This document shows, in pieces, positions 12,211 through 27,640 of a stretch of 64,000 nucleotides of DNA. The position numbers were made by a program, and so were the translations under genes. The notes beneath the pieces were generated by a model. That model was not told the DNA's origin. It was given only the letters and a program-made list of their open reading frames with translations, and ran no database searches. The first letter of the stretch is position 1; every line of letters starts with the position of its first letter. Source of the stretch: Cyprinodon diabolis (taxonomy: Eukaryota; Chordata; Actinopteri; Cyprinodontiformes; Cyprinodontidae); contig JARPUW010000034.1 of the NCBI GenBank assembly GCA_030533445.1, forward strand, positions 372,001 through 436,000. The letters are read 5' to 3'.

Positions 12211-15200
12211 CATGTGTTTATGGTTCCAAGCTTCAAAACAGAAGTTGAGGCCAAAACGCTCATTTCACAGTGAGATAATGCCATTTTGGCCTCTGGAGTT
12301 GTAACAGACAAACCATTAATGATACAGCCATGATCTTTTCTGGCAATCATCTAGAGCTGAAAACTAACAATATAAAGTAGATTTGAGCAGATGTTTTTGG
12401 TTCCAAGCTTCAAATCAGAAGGTTGAGGCCAAAACGCTCTTTTCACTGTGAGATAATGCCATTTTGGCCTCTGGAGTTGTAACAGACAAACCATTAATGA
12501 TACAGCCATGATCTTTTCTGGCAATCATCTAGAGCTGAAAACTAACAATATAAAGTAGATTTGAGCAGATGTTTTTGGTTCCAAGCTTCAAAACAGAAGT
12601 TGAGGCCAAAACGTTCATTTCACAGTGAGATAATGCCATTTTGGCCTCTGGAGTTGTAACAGACAAACCATTAATGATACAGCCAAGATCTTTTCTGGCA
12701 ATCATCTAGAGCTGATAACTAACAATATAAAGTAGATTTGAGCAGATGTTTTTGGTTCCAAGCTTCAAATCAGAAGGTTGAGGCCAAAACGCTCTTTTCA
12801 CAGTGAGATAATGCCATTTTGGCCTCTGGAGTTGTAACAGACAAACCATTAATGATAGAGCCATGATCTTTTCTGGCAATCATCTAGAGCTGAAAACTAA
12901 CAATATAAAGTAGATTTGAGCAGATGTTTATGGTTCCAAGCTTCAAAACTGAAGTTGAGGCCAAAACGCTCATTTCACAGTGAGATAATGTCATTTTGGC
13001 CTCTGGAGTTGTAACAGAAAAACCATTAATGATACAGCCATGATCTTTTCTGGCAGTCATCTAGAGCTGAAAACTAACAATATAAAGTAGATTTGAGCAG
13101 ATGTTTTTGGTTCCAAGCTTCAAAACAGAAGTTGAGGCCAAAACGCTCATTTCACAGTGAGATAATGCCATTTTGGCCTCTGGAGTTGTAACAGACAAAC
13201 CATTAATGATACAGCCATGATCTTTTCTGGCAATCATCTAGAGCTGAAAACTAACAATATAAAGTAGATTTGAGCAGATGTTTATGGTTCCAAGCTTCAA
13301 ATCAGAAGGTTGAGGCCAAAACGCTCTTTTCACTGTGAGATAATGCCATTTTGGCCTCTGGAGTTGTAACAGACAAACCATTAATGATACAGCCATAATC
13401 TTTTCTGGCAATCATCTAGAGCTGAAAACTAACAATATAAAGTAGATTTGAGCAGATGTTTTTGGTTCCAAGCTTCAAAACAGAAGTTGAGGCCAAAACG
13501 CTCTTTTCACAGTGAGATAATGTCATTTTGGCCTCTGGAGTTGTAACAGAAAAACCATTAATGTTACAGCCATGATCTTTTCTGGCAATCATCTAGACCT
13601 GAAAACTAACAATATAAAGTAGATTTGAGCAGATGTTTTTGGTTCCAAGCTTCAAATCAGAAGGTTGAGGCCAAAACGCTCTTTTCACAGTGAGATAATG
13701 CCATTTTGTACTCTGGAGTTGTAACAGACAAACCATTAATGATACAGCCATGATCTTTTCTGGCAATCATCTAGAGCTGAAAACTAACAATATAAAGTAG
13801 ATTTGAGCAGATGTTTTTGGTTCCAAGCTTCAAATCAGAAGGTTGAGGCCAAAACGCTCTTTTCACAGTGAGTTAATGCCATTTTGGCCTCTGGAGTTGT
13901 AACAGACAAACCATTAATGATACAGCCATAATCTTTTCTGGCAATCATCTAGAGCTGAAAACTAACAATATAAAGTAGATTTGAGCAGATGTTTTTGGTT
14001 CCAAGCTTCAAATCAGAAGGTTGAGGCCAAAACGCTCTTTTCACAGTGAGATAATGCCATTTTGGCCTCTGGAGTTGTAACAGAAACCATTAATGATACA
14101 GCCATGATCTTTTCTGGCAATCATCTAGAGCTGAAAACTAACAATATAAAGTAGATTTGAGCAGATGTTTATGGTTCCAAGCTTCAAAACAGAAATTGAG
14201 GCCAAAACGCTCATTTCACAGTGAGATAATGCCATTTTGGCCTCTGGAGTTGTAACAGACAAACCATTAATGATACAGCCATGATCTTTTCTGGCAATCA
14301 TCTAAAGCTGAAAACTAACAATATAAAGTAGATTTGAGCAGATGTTTTTGGTTCCAAGCTTCAAAACAGAAGTTGAGGCCAAAACGCTCATTTCACAGTG
14401 AGATAATGCCATTTTGGCCTCTGGAGTTGTAACAGACAAACCATTAATGATACAGCCATGATCTTTTCTGGCAATCATCTAAAGCTGAAAACTAACAATA
14501 TAAAGTAGATTTGAGCAGATGTTTTTGGTTCCAAGCTTCAAATCAGAAGGTTGAGGCCAAAACGCTCTTTTCACTGTGAGATAATGCCATTTTGGCCTCT
14601 GGAGTTGTAATAGACAAACCATTAATGATACAGCCATGATCTTTTCTGGCAATCATCTAGAGCTGAAAACTAAAAATATAAAGTAGATTTGAGCAGATGT
14701 TTTTGGTTCCAAGCTTCAAATCAGAAGGTTGAGGCCAAAACGCTCTTTTCACAGTGAGATAATGCCATTTTGGCCTCTGGAGTTGTAACAGACAAACCAT
14801 TAATGATACAGCCATGATCTTTTCTGGCAATCATCTAGAGCTGAAAACTAACAATATAAAGTAGATTTGAGCAGATGTTTTTGGTTCCAAGCTTCAAATC
14901 AGAAGGTTGAGGCCAAAACGGTCTTTTCACAGTGAGATAGTGCCATTTTGGCCTCTGGAGTTGTAACAGAAACCATTAATGATACAGCCATGATCTTTTC
15001 TGGCAATCATCTAGAGCTGAAAACTAACAATATAAAGTAGATTTGAGCAGGTGTTTATGGTTCCAAGCTTCAAAACAGAAGTTGAGGCCAAAACGCTCAT
15101 TTCACAGTGAGATAATGCCATTTTGGCCTCTGGAGTTGTAACAGACAAACCATTAATGATACAGCCATGATCTTTTCTGGCAATCATCTAGAGCTGAAAA

Positions 15201-18084
15201 CTAACAATATAAAGTAGATTTGAGCAGATGTTTTTGGTTCCAAGCTTCAAATCAGAAGGTTGAGGCCAAAACGCTCTTTTCACTGTGAGATAATGCCATT
15301 TTGGCCTCTGGAGTTGTAACAGACAAACCATTAATGATACAGCCATGATCTTTTCTGGCAATCATCTAGAGCTGAAAACTAAAAATATAAAGTAGATTTG
15401 AGCAGATGTTTTTGGTTCCAAGCTTCAAATCAGAAGGTTGAGGCCAAAACGCTCTTTTCACAGTGAGATAATGCCATTTTGGCCTCTGGAGTTGTAACAG
15501 ACAAACCATTAATGATACAGCCATGATCTTTTCTGGCAATCATCTAGAGCTGAAAACTAACAATATAAAGTAGATTTGAGCAGATGTTTTTGGTTCCAAG
15601 CTTCAAATCAGAAGGTTGAGGCCAAAACGTTCTTTTCACAGTGAGATAATGCCATTTTGGCCTCTGGAGTTGTAACAGAAACTATTAATGATACAGCCAT
15701 GATCTTTTCTGGCAATCATCTAGAGCTGAAAACTAACAATATAAAGTATATTTGAGCAGGTGTTTATGGTTCCAAGCTTCAAAACAGAAGTTGAGGCCAA
15801 AACGCTCATTTCACAGTGAGATAATGCCATTTTGGCCTCTGGAGTTGTAACAGACAAACCATTAATGATACAGACATGATCTTTTCTGGCAATCATCTAG
15901 AGCTGAAAACTAACAATATAAAGTAGATTTGAGCAGATGTTTTTGGTTCCAAGCTTCAAATCAGAAGGTTGAGGCCAAAACGCTCTTTTCACTGTGAGAT
16001 AATGCCATTTTGGCCTCTGGAGTTGTAACAGACAAACCATTAATGATACAGCCATGATCTTTTCTGGCAATCATCTAGAGCTGAAAACTAAAAATATAAA
16101 GTAGATTTGAGCAGATGTTTTTGGTTCCAAGCTTCAAATCAGAAGGTTGAGGCCAAAACGCTCTTTTCACAGTGAGATAATGCCATTTTGGCCTCTGGAG
16201 TTGTAACAGACAAACCATTAATGATACAGCCATGATCTTTTCTGGCAATCATCTAGAGCTGAAAACTAACAATATAAAGTAGATTTGAGCAGATGTTTTT
16301 GGTTCCAAGCTTCAAATCAGAAGGTTGAGGCCAAAACGTTCTTTTCACAGTGAGATAATGCCATTTTGGCCTCTGGAGTTGTAACAGACAAACCATTAAT
16401 GATACAGCCATGATCTTTTCTGGCAATCATCTAGAGCTGAAAACTAACAATATAAAGTAGATTTGAGCAGATGTTTTTGGTTCCAAGCTTCAAATCAGAA
16501 GGTTGAGGCCAAAACGCTCTTTTCACAGTGAGATAATGCCATTTTGGCCTCTGGAGTTGTAACAGAAACCATTAATGATACAGCCATGATCTTTTCTGGC
16601 AATCATCTAGAGCTGAAAACTAACAATATAAAGTAGATTTGAGCATGTGTTTATGGTTCCAAGCTTCAAAACAGAAGTTGAGGCCAAAACGCTCATTTCA
16701 CAGTGAGATAATGCCATTTTGGCCTCTGGAGTTGTAACAGACAAACCATTAATGATACAGCCATGATCTTTTCTGGCAATCATCTAGAGCTGAAAACTAA
16801 CAATATAAAGTAGATTTGAGCAGATGTTTTTGGTTCCAAGCTTCAAATCAGAAGGTTGAGGCCAAAACGCTCTTTTCACAGTGAGATAATGCCATTTTGG
16901 CCTCTGGAGTTGTAACAGACAAACCATTAATGATACAGCCATGATCTTTTCTGGCAATCATCTAGAGCTGAAAACTAAGAATATAAAGTAGATTTGAGCA
17001 GATGTTTTTGGTTCCAAGCTTCAAATCAGAAGGTTGAGGCCAAAACGCTCTTTTCACAGTGAGTTAATGCCATTTTGGCCTCTGGAGTTGTAACAGACAA
17101 ACCATTAATGATACAGCCATAATCTTTTCTGGCAATCATCTAGAGCTGAAAACTAACAATATAAAGTAGATTTGAGCAGATGTTTTTGGTTCCAAGCTTC
17201 AAATCAGAAGGTTGAGGCCAAAACGCTCTTTTCACAGTGAGATAATGCCATTTTGGCCTCTGGAGTTGTAACAGAAACCATTAATGATACAGCCATGATC
17301 TTTTCTGGCAATCATCTAGAGCTGAAAACTAACAATATAAAGTAGATTTGAGCAGATGTTTATGGTTCCAAGCTTCAAAACAGAAATTGAGGCCAAAACG
17401 CTCATTTCACAGTGAGATAATGCCATTTTGGCCTCTGGAGTTGTAACAGACAAACCATTAATGATACAGCCATGATCTTTTCTGGCAATCATCTAAAGCT
17501 GAAAACTAACAATATAAAGTAGATTTGAGCAGATGTTTTTGGTTCCAAGCTTCAAAACAGAAGTTGAGGCCAAAACGCTCATTTCACAGTGAGATAATGC
17601 CATTTTGGCCTCTGGAGTTGTAACAGACAAACCATTAATGATACAGCCATGATCTTTTCTGGCAATCATCTAAAGCTGAAAACTAACAATATAAAGTAGA
17701 TTTGAGCAGATGTTTTTGGTTCCAAGCTTCAAATCAGAAGGTTGAGGCCAAAACGCTCTTTTCACAGTGAGATAATGCCATTTTGGCCTCTGGAGTTGTA
17801 ACAGACAAACCATTAATGATACAGCCATGATCTTTTCTGGCAATCATCTAGAGCTGAAAACTAACAATATAAAGTAGATTTGAGCAGATGTTTTTGGTTC
17901 CAAGCTTCAAATCAGAAGGTTGAGGCCAAAACGCTCTTTTCACAGTGAGATAATGCCATTTTGGCCTCTGGAGTTGTAACAGAAACCATTAATGATACAG
18001 CCATGATCTTTTCTGGCAATCATCTAGAGCTGAAAACTAACAATATAAAGTAGATTTGAGCAGATGTTTTTGGTTCCAAGCTTC

Positions 18085-21000
18085 AAATCAGAAGGTTTAG
18101 GCCAAAACGCTCTTTTCACAGTGAGATAATGCCATTTTGGCCTCTGGAGTTGTAACAGACAAACCATTAATGATACAGCCATGATCTTTTCTGGCAATCA
18201 TCTAGAGCTGAAAACTCACAACATAAAGTAGATTTGAGCAGATGTTTTTGGTTCCAAGCTTCAAATCAGAAGGTTGAGGCCAAAACGTTCTTTTCACAGT
18301 GAGATAATGCCATTTTGGCCTCTGGAGTTGTAACAGACAAACCATTAATGATACAGCCATGATCTTTTCTGGCAATCATCTAGAGCTGAAAACTAACAAT
18401 ATAAAGTAGATTTGAGCAGATGTTTTTGGTTCCAAGCTTCAAATCAAAAGGTTGAGGCCAAAACGCTCATTTCACTGTGAGATAATGCCATTTTGGCCTC
18501 TGGAGTTGTAACAGACAAACCATTAATGATACAGCCATAATCTTTTCTGGCAATCATCTAGAGCTGAAAACTAACAATATAAAGTAGATTTGAGCAGATG
18601 TTATTGGTTCCAAGCTTCAAAACAGAAGTTGAGGCCAAAACGCTCATTTCACAGTGAGATAATGCCATTTTGGCCTCTGGAGTTGTAACAGACAAACCAT
18701 TAATGATACAGCCATGATCATTTCTGGCAATCATCTAGAGCTGAAAACTAACAATATAAAGTAGATTTGAGCAGATGTTTTTGGTTCCAAACTTCAAATC
18801 AGAAGGTTGAGGCCAAAACGCTCTTTTCACAGTGAGATAATGCCATTTTGGCCTCTGGAGTTGTAACAGACAAACCATTAATGATACAGCCATGATCTTT
18901 TCTGGCAATCATCTAGAGCTGAAAACTAACAATATAAAGTAGATTTGAGCAGATGTTTATGGTTCCAAGCTTCAAAACAGAAGTTGAGGATAAAACGCTC
19001 ATTTCACAGTGAGATAATGCCATTTTGGCCTCTTGAGATGTAACAGACAAACCATTAATGATACAACCATGATCTTTTCTGGCAATCATCTAGAGCTGAA
19101 AACTAACAATATAAAGTAGATTTGAGCAGATGTTATTGGTTCCAAGCTTCAAAACAGAAGTTGAGGCCAAAACGCTCATTTCACAGTGAGATAATGCCAT
19201 TTTGGCCTCTGGAGTTGTAACAGACAAACCATTAATGATACAGCCATGATCTTTTCTGGCAATCATCTAGAGCTGAAAACTAAGAATATAAAGTAGATTT
19301 GAGCAGATGTTTTTGGTTCCAAGCTTCAAATCAGAAGGTTGAGGCCAAAACGCTCTTTTCACAGTGAGTTAATGCCATTTTGGCCTCTGGAGTTGTAACA
19401 GACAAACCATTAATGATACAGCCATAATCTTTTCTGGCAATCATCTAGAGCTGAAAACTAACAATATAAAGTAGATTTGAGCAGATGTTTTTGGTTCCAA
19501 GCTTCAAATCAGAAGGTTGAGGCCAAAACGCTCTTTTCACAGTGAGATAATGCCATTTTGGCCTCTGGAGTTGTAACAGAAACCATTAATGATACAGCCA
19601 TGATCTTTTCTGGCAATCATCTAGAGCTGAAAACTAACAATATAAAGTAGATTTGAGCAGATGTTTATGGTTCCAAGCTTCAAAACAGAAATTGAGGCCA
19701 AAACGCTCATTTCACAGTGAGATAATGCCATTTTGGCCTCTGGAGTTGTAACAGACAAACCATTAATGATACAGCCATGATCTTTTCTGGCAATCATCTA
19801 GAGCTGAAAACTAACAATATAAAGTAGATTTGAGCAGATGTTTTTGGTTCCAAGCTTCAAAACAGAAGTTGAGGCCAAAACGCTCATTTCACAGTGAGAT
19901 AATGCCATTTTGGCCTCTGGAGTTGTAACAGACAAACCATTAATGATACAGCCATGATCTTTTCTGGCAATCATCTAAAGCTGAAAACTAACAATATAAA
20001 GTAGATTTGAGCAGATGTTTTTGGTTCCAAGCTTCAAATCAGAAGGTTGAGGCCAAAACGCTCTTTTCACTGTGAGATAATGCCATTTTGGCCTCTGGAG
20101 TTGTAATAGACAAACCATTAATGATACAGCCATGATCTTTTCTGGCAATCATCTAGAGCTGAAAACTAAAAATATAAAGTAGATTTGAGCAGATGTTTTT
20201 GGTTCCAAGCTTCAAATCAGAAGGTTGAGGCCAAAACGCTCTTTTCACAGTGAGATAATGCCATTTTGGCCTCTGGAGTTGTAACAGACAAACCATTAAT
20301 GATACAGCCATGATCTTTTCTGGCAATCATCTAGAGCTGAAAACTAACAATATAAAGTAGATTTGAGCAGATGTTTTTGGTTCCAAGCTTCAAATCAGAA
20401 GGTTGAGGCCAAAACGCTCTTTTCACAGTGAGATAATGCCATTTTGGCCTCTGGAGTTGTAACAGAAACCATTAATGATACAACCATGATCTTTTCTGGC
20501 AATCATCTAGAGCTGAAAACTAACAATATAAAGTAGATTTGAGCATGTGTTTATGGTTCCAAGCTTCAAAACAGAAGTTGAGGCCAAAACGCTCATTTCA
20601 CAGTGAGATAATGCCATTTTGGCCTCTGGAGTTGTAACAGACAAACCATTAATGATACAGCCATGATCTTTTCTGGCAATCATCTAGAGCTGAAAACTAA
20701 CAATATAAAGTAGATTTGAGCAGATGTTTTTGGTTCCAAGCTTCAAATCAGAAGGTTGAGGCCAAAACGCTCTTTTCACAGTGAGATAATGCCATTTTGG
20801 CCTCTGGAGTTGTAACAGACAAACCATTAATGATACAGCCATGATCTTTTCTGGCAATCATCTAGAGCTGAAAACTAAGAATATAAAGTAGATTTGAGCA
20901 GATGTTTTTGGTTCCAAGCTTCAAATCAGAAGGTTGAGGCCAAAACGCTCTTTTCACAGTGAGTTAATGCCATTTTGGCCTCTGGAGTTGTAACAGACAA

Positions 21001-24000
21001 ACCATTAATGATACAGCCATAATCTTTTCTGGCAATCATCTAGAGCTGAAAACTAACAATATAAAGTAGATTTGAGCAGATGTTTTTGGTTCCAAGCTTC
21101 AAATCAGAAGGTTGAGGCCAAAACGCTCTTTTCACAGTGAGATAATGCCATTTTGGCCTCTGGAGTTGTAACAGAAACCATTAATGATACAGCCATGATC
21201 TTTTCTGGCAATCATCTAGAGCTGAAAACTAACAATATAAAGTAGATTTGAGCAGATGTTTATGGTTCCAAGCTTCAAAACAGAAATTGAGGCCAAAACG
21301 CTCATTTCACAGTGAGATAATGCCATTTTGGCCTCTGGAGTTGTAACAGACAAACCATTAATGATACAGCCATGATCTTTTCTGGCAATCATCTAAAGCT
21401 GAAAACTAACAATATAAAGTAGATTTGAGCAGATGTTTTTGGTTCCAAGCTTCAAAACAGAAGTTGAGGCCAAAACGCTCATTTCACAGTGAGATAATGC
21501 CATTTTGGCCTCTGGAGTTGTAACAGACAAACCATTAATGATACAGCCATGATCTTTTCTGGCAATCATCTAAAGCTGAAAACTAACAATATAAAGTAGA
21601 TTTGAGCAGATGTTTTTGGTTCCAAGCTTCAAATCAGAAGGTTGAGGCCAAAACGCTCTTTTCACTGTGAGATAATGCCATTTTGGCCTCTGGAGTTGTA
21701 ATAGACAAACCATTAATGATACAGCCATGATCTTTTCTGGCAATCATCTAGAGCTGAAAACTAACAATATAAAGTAGATTTGAGCATGTGTTTATGGTTC
21801 CAAGCTTCAAAACAGAAGTTGAGGCCAAAACGCTCATTTCACAGTGAGATAATGCCATTTTGGCCTCTGGAGTTGTAACAGACAAACCATTAATGATACA
21901 GCCATGATCTTTTCTGGCAATCATCTAGAGCTGAAAACTAACAATATAAAGTAGATTTGAGCAGATGTTTTTGGTTCCAAGCTTCAAATCAGAAGGTTGA
22001 GGCCAAAACGCTCTTTTCACTGTGAGATAATGCCATTTTGGCCTCTGGAGTTGTAACAGACAAACCATTAATGATACAGCCATGATCTTTTCTGGCAATC
22101 ATCTAGAGCTGAAAACTAACAATATAAAGTAGATTTGAGCAGATGTTTTTGGTTCCAAGCTTCAAAACAGAAGTTGAGGCCAAAACGTTCATTTCACAGT
22201 GAGATAATGCCATTTTGGCCTCTGGAGTTGTAACAGACAAACCATTAATGATACAGCCAAGATCTTTTCTGGCAATCATCTAGAGCTGATAACTAACAAT
22301 ATAAAGTAGATTTGAGCAGATGTTTTTGGTTCCAAGCTTCAAATCAGAAGGTTGAGGCCAAAACGCTCTTTTCACAGTGAGATAATGCCATTTTGGCCTC
22401 TGGAGTTGTAACAGACAAACCATTAATGATAGAGCCATGATCTTTTCTGGCAATCATCTAGAGCTGAAAACTAACAATATAAAGTAGATTTGAGCAGATG
22501 TTTATGGTTCCAAGCTTCAAAACTGAAGTTGAGGCCAAAACGCTCATTTCACAGTGAGATAATGTCATTTTGGCCTCTGGAGTTGTAACAGAAAAACCAT
22601 TAATGATACAGCCATGATCTTTTCTGGCAGTCATCTAGAGCTGAAAACTAACAATATAAAGTAGATTTGAGCAGATGTTTTTGGTTCCAAGCTTCAAAAC
22701 AGAAGTTGAGGCCAAAACGCTCATTTCACAGTGAGATAATGCCATTTTGGCCTCTGGAGTTGTAACAGACAAACCATTAATGATACAGCCATGATCTTTT
22801 CTGGCAATCATCTAGAGCTGAAAACTAACAATATAAAGTAGATTTGAGCAGATGTTTATGGTTCCAAGCTTCAAATCAGAAGGTTGAGGCCAAAACGCTC
22901 TTTTCACTGTGAGATAATGCCATTTTGGCCTCTGGAGTTGTAACAGACAAACCATTAATGATACAGCCATAATCTTTTCTGGCAATCATCTAGAGCTGAA
23001 AACTAACAATATAAAGTAGATTTGAGCAGATGTTTTTGGTTCCAAGCTTCAAAACAGAAGTTGAGGCCAAAACGCTCTTTTCACAGTGAGATAATGTCAT
23101 TTTGGCCTCTGGAGTTGTAACAGAAAAACCATTAATGTTACAGCCATGATCTTTTCTGGCAATCATCTAGACCTGAAAACTAACAATATAAAGTAGATTT
23201 GAGCAGATGTTTTTGGTTCCAAGCTTCAAATCAGAAGGTTGAGGCCAAAACGCTCTTTTCACAGTGAGATAATGCCATTTTGTACTCTGGAGTTGTAACA
23301 GACAAACCATTAATGATACAGCCATGATCTTTTCTGGCAATCATCTAGAGCTGAAAACTAACAATATAAAGTAGATTTGAGCAGATGTTTTTGGTTCCAA
23401 GCTTCAAATCAGAAGGTTGAGGCCAAAACGCTCTTTTCACAGTGAGTTAATGCCATTTTGGCCTCTGGAGTTGTAACAGACAAACCATTAATGATACAGC
23501 CATAATCTTTTCTGGCAATCATCTAGAGCTGAAAACTAACAATATAAAGTAGATTTGAGCAGATGTTTTTGGTTCCAAGCTTCAAATCAGAAGGTTGAGG
23601 CCAAAACGCTCTTTTCACAGTGAGATAATGCCATTTTGGCCTCTGGAGTTGTAACAGAAACCATTAATGATACAGCCATGATCTTTTCTGGCAATCATCT
23701 AGAGCTGAAAACTAACAATATAAAGTAGATTTGAGCAGATGTTTATGGTTCCAAGCTTCAAAACAGAAATTGAGGCCAAAACGCTCATTTCACAGTGAGA
23801 TAATGCCATTTTGGCCTCTGGAGTTGTAACAGACAAACCATTAATGATACAGCCATGATCTTTTCTGGCAATCATCTAAAGCTGAAAACTAACAATATAA
23901 AGTAGATTTGAGCAGATGTTTTTGGTTCCAAGCTTCAAAACAGAAGTTGAGGCCAAAACGCTCATTTCACAGTGAGATAATGCCATTTTGGCCTCTGGAG

Positions 24001-27000
24001 TTGTAACAGACAAACCATTAATGATACAGCCATGATCTTTTCTGGCAATCATCTAAAGCTGAAAACTAACAATATAAAGTAGATTTGAGCAGATGTTTTT
24101 GGTTCCAAGCTTCAAATCAGAAGGTTGAGGCCAAAACGCTCTTTTCACTGTGAGATAATGCCATTTTGGCCTCTGGAGTTGTAATAGACAAACCATTAAT
24201 GATACAGCCATGATCTTTTCTGGCAATCATCTAGAGCTGAAAACTAAAAATATAAAGTAGATTTGAGCAGATGTTTTTGGTTCCAAGCTTCAAATCAGAA
24301 GGTTGAGGCCAAAACGCTCTTTTCACAGTGAGATAATGCCATTTTGGCCTCTGGAGTTGTAACAGACAAACCATTAATGATACAGCCATGATCTTTTCTG
24401 GCAATCATCTAGAGCTGAAAACTAACAATATAAAGTAGATTTGAGCAGATGTTTTTGGTTCCAAGCTTCAAATCAGAAGGTTGAGGCCAAAACGGTCTTT
24501 TCACAGTGAGATAGTGCCATTTTGGCCTCTGGAGTTGTAACAGAAACCATTAATGATACAGCCATGATCTTTTCTGGCAATCATCTAGAGCTGAAAACTA
24601 ACAATATAAAGTAGATTTGAGCAGGTGTTTATGGTTCCAAGCTTCAAAACAGAAGTTGAGGCCAAAACGCTCATTTCACAGTGAGATAATGCCATTTTGG
24701 CCTCTGGAGTTGTAACAGACAAACCATTAATGATACAGCCATGATCTTTTCTGGCAATCATCTAGAGCTGAAAACTAACAATATAAAGTAGATTTGAGCA
24801 GATGTTTTTGGTTCCAAGCTTCAAATCAGAAGGTTGAGGCCAAAACGCTCTTTTCACTGTGAGATAATGCCATTTTGGCCTCTGGAGTTGTAACAGACAA
24901 ACCATTAATGATACAGCCATGATCTTTTCTGGCAATCATCTAGAGCTGAAAACTAAAAATATAAAGTAGATTTGAGCAGATGTTTTTGGTTCCAAGCTTC
25001 AAATCAGAAGGTTGAGGCCAAAACGCTCTTTTCACAGTGAGATAATGCCATTTTGGCCTCTGGAGTTGTAACAGACAAACCATTAATGATACAGCCATGA
25101 TCTTTTCTGGCAATCATCTAGAGCTGAAAACTAACAATATAAAGTAGATTTGAGCAGATGTTTTTGGTTCCAAGCTTCAAATCAGAAGGTTGAGGCCAAA
25201 ACGTTCTTTTCACAGTGAGATAATGCCATTTTGGCCTCTGGAGTTGTAACAGAAACTATTAATGATACAGCCATGATCTTTTCTGGCAATCATCTAGAGC
25301 TGAAAACTAACAATATAAAGTATATTTGAGCAGGTGTTTATGGTTCCAAGCTTCAAAACAGAAGTTGAGGCCAAAACGCTCATTTCACAGTGAGATAATG
25401 CCATTTTGGCCTCTGGAGTTGTAACAGACAAACCATTAATGATACAGACATGATCTTTTCTGGCAATCATCTAGAGCTGAAAACTAACAATATAAAGTAG
25501 ATTTGAGCAGATGTTTTTGGTTCCAAGCTTCAAATCAGAAGGTTGAGGCCAAAACGCTCTTTTCACTGTGAGATAATGCCATTTTGGCCTCTGGAGTTGT
25601 AACAGACAAACCATTAATGATACAGCCATGATCTTTTCTGGCAATCATCTAGAGCTGAAAACTAAAAATATAAAGTAGATTTGAGCAGATGTTTTTGGTT
25701 CCAAGCTTCAAATCAGAAGGTTGAGGCCAAAACGCTCTTTTCACAGTGAGATAATGCCATTTTGGCCTCTGGAGTTGTAACAGACAAACCATTAATGATA
25801 CAGCCATGATCTTTTCTGGCAATCATCTAGAGCTGAAAACTAACAATATAAAGTAGATTTGAGCAGATGTTTTTGGTTCCAAGCTTCAAATCAGAAGGTT
25901 GAGGCCAAAACGTTCTTTTCACAGTGAGATAATGCCATTTTGGCCTCTGGAGTTGTAACAGACAAACCATTAATGATACAGCCATGATCTTTTCTGGCAA
26001 TCATCTAGAGCTGAAAACTAACAATATAAAGTAGATTTGAGCAGATGTTTTTGGTTCCAAGCTTCAAATCAGAAGGTTGAGGCCAAAACGCTCTTTTCAC
26101 AGTGAGATAATGCCATTTTGGCCTCTGGAGTTGTAACAGAAACCATTAATGATACAGCCATGATCTTTTCTGGCAATCATCTAGAGCTGAAAACTAACAA
26201 TATAAAGTAGATTTGAGCATGTGTTTATGGTTCCAAGCTTCAAAACAGAAGTTGAGGCCAAAACGCTCATTTCACAGTGAGATAATGCCATTTTGGCCTC
26301 TGGAGTTGTAACAGACAAACCATTAATGATACAGCCATGATCTTTTCTGGCAATCATCTAGAGCTGAAAACTAACAATATAAAGTAGATTTGAGCAGATG
26401 TTTTTGGTTCCAAGCTTCAAATCAGAAGGTTGAGGCCAAAACGCTCTTTTCACAGTGAGATAATGCCATTTTGGCCTCTGGAGTTGTAACAGACAAACCA
26501 TTAATGATACAGCCATGATCTTTTCTGGCAATCATCTAGAGCTGAAAACTAAGAATATAAAGTAGATTTGAGCAGATGTTTTTGGTTCCAAGCTTCAAAT
26601 CAGAAGGTTGAGGCCAAAACGCTCTTTTCACAGTGAGTTAATGCCATTTTGGCCTCTGGAGTTGTAACAGACAAACCATTAATGATACAGCCATAATCTT
26701 TTCTGGCAATCATCTAGAGCTGAAAACTAACAATATAAAGTAGATTTGAGCAGATGTTTTTGGTTCCAAGCTTCAAATCAGAAGGTTGAGGCCAAAACGC
26801 TCTTTTCACAGTGAGATAATGCCATTTTGGCCTCTGGAGTTGTAACAGAAACCATTAATGATACAGCCATGATCTTTTCTGGCAATCATCTAGAGCTGAA
26901 AACTAACAATATAAAGTAGATTTGAGCAGATGTTTATGGTTCCAAGCTTCAAAACAGAAATTGAGGCCAAAACGCTCATTTCACAGTGAGATAATGCCAT

Positions 27001-27640
27001 TTTGGCCTCTGGAGTTGTAACAGACAAACCATTAATGATACAGCCATGATCTTTTCTGGCAATCATCTAAAGCTGAAAACTAACAATATAAAGTAGATTT
27101 GAGCAGATGTTTTTGGTTCCAAGCTTCAAAACAGAAGTTGAGGCCAAAACGCTCATTTCACAGTGAGATAATGCCATTTTGGCCTCTGGAGTTGTAACAG
27201 ACAAACCATTAATGATACAGCCATGATCTTTTCTGGCAATCATCTAAAGCTGAAAACTAACAATATAAAGTAGATTTGAGCAGATGTTTTTGGTTCCAAG
27301 CTTCAAATCAGAAGGTTGAGGCCAAAACGCTCTTTTCACAGTGAGATAATGCCATTTTGGCCTCTGGAGTTGTAACAGACAAACCATTAATGATACAGCC
27401 ATGATCTTTTCTGGCAATCATCTAGAGCTGAAAACTAACAATATAAAGTAGATTTGAGCAGATGTTTTTGGTTCCAAGCTTCAAATCAGAAGGTTGAGGC
27501 CAAAACGCTCTTTTCACAGTGAGATAATGCCATTTTGGCCTCTGGAGTTGTAACAGAAACCATTAATGATACAGCCATGATCTTTTCTGGCAATCATCTA
27601 GAGCTGAAAACTAACAATATAAAGTAGATTTGAGCAGGTG
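18085..27640. repeat. 54-monomer block, second copy
   Basis: This is the immediate tandem copy of about 8.51-18.08 kb. By eye it differs from its partner by very few private changes, for example ggtttaggcc at about 18,094 against ggttgaggcc at about 8,520. Order, length variants and all rare substitutions are kept. Nearly all of it (from about 18.4 kb) was copied again as part of the 13.5-kb duplication. Confidence 0.88.

Larger units (their letters stand above)
8510..18085. repeat. 54-monomer block, first copy (shift 9,574 bp)
   Basis: At least a dozen variant landmarks recur exactly 9,574 bases to the right. Examples are ctcacaacat (8641/18215), gaggataaaa (9412/18986), gagttaatg (9794/19368), gtactct (13708/23282), cggtctt (14921/24495), agaaactatt (15677/25251), cagacatgat (15871/25445), gagcatgtg (16641/26215), ctaagaat (16971/26545) and the agaaacc deletion (17981/27555). 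Homology starts near 8,510 and stops near 18,060, where 18,060 has gagcagatgttttt but 27,630 has gagcaggtgtttat. The two copies therefore abut and form a direct tandem duplication. Confidence 0.9.
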
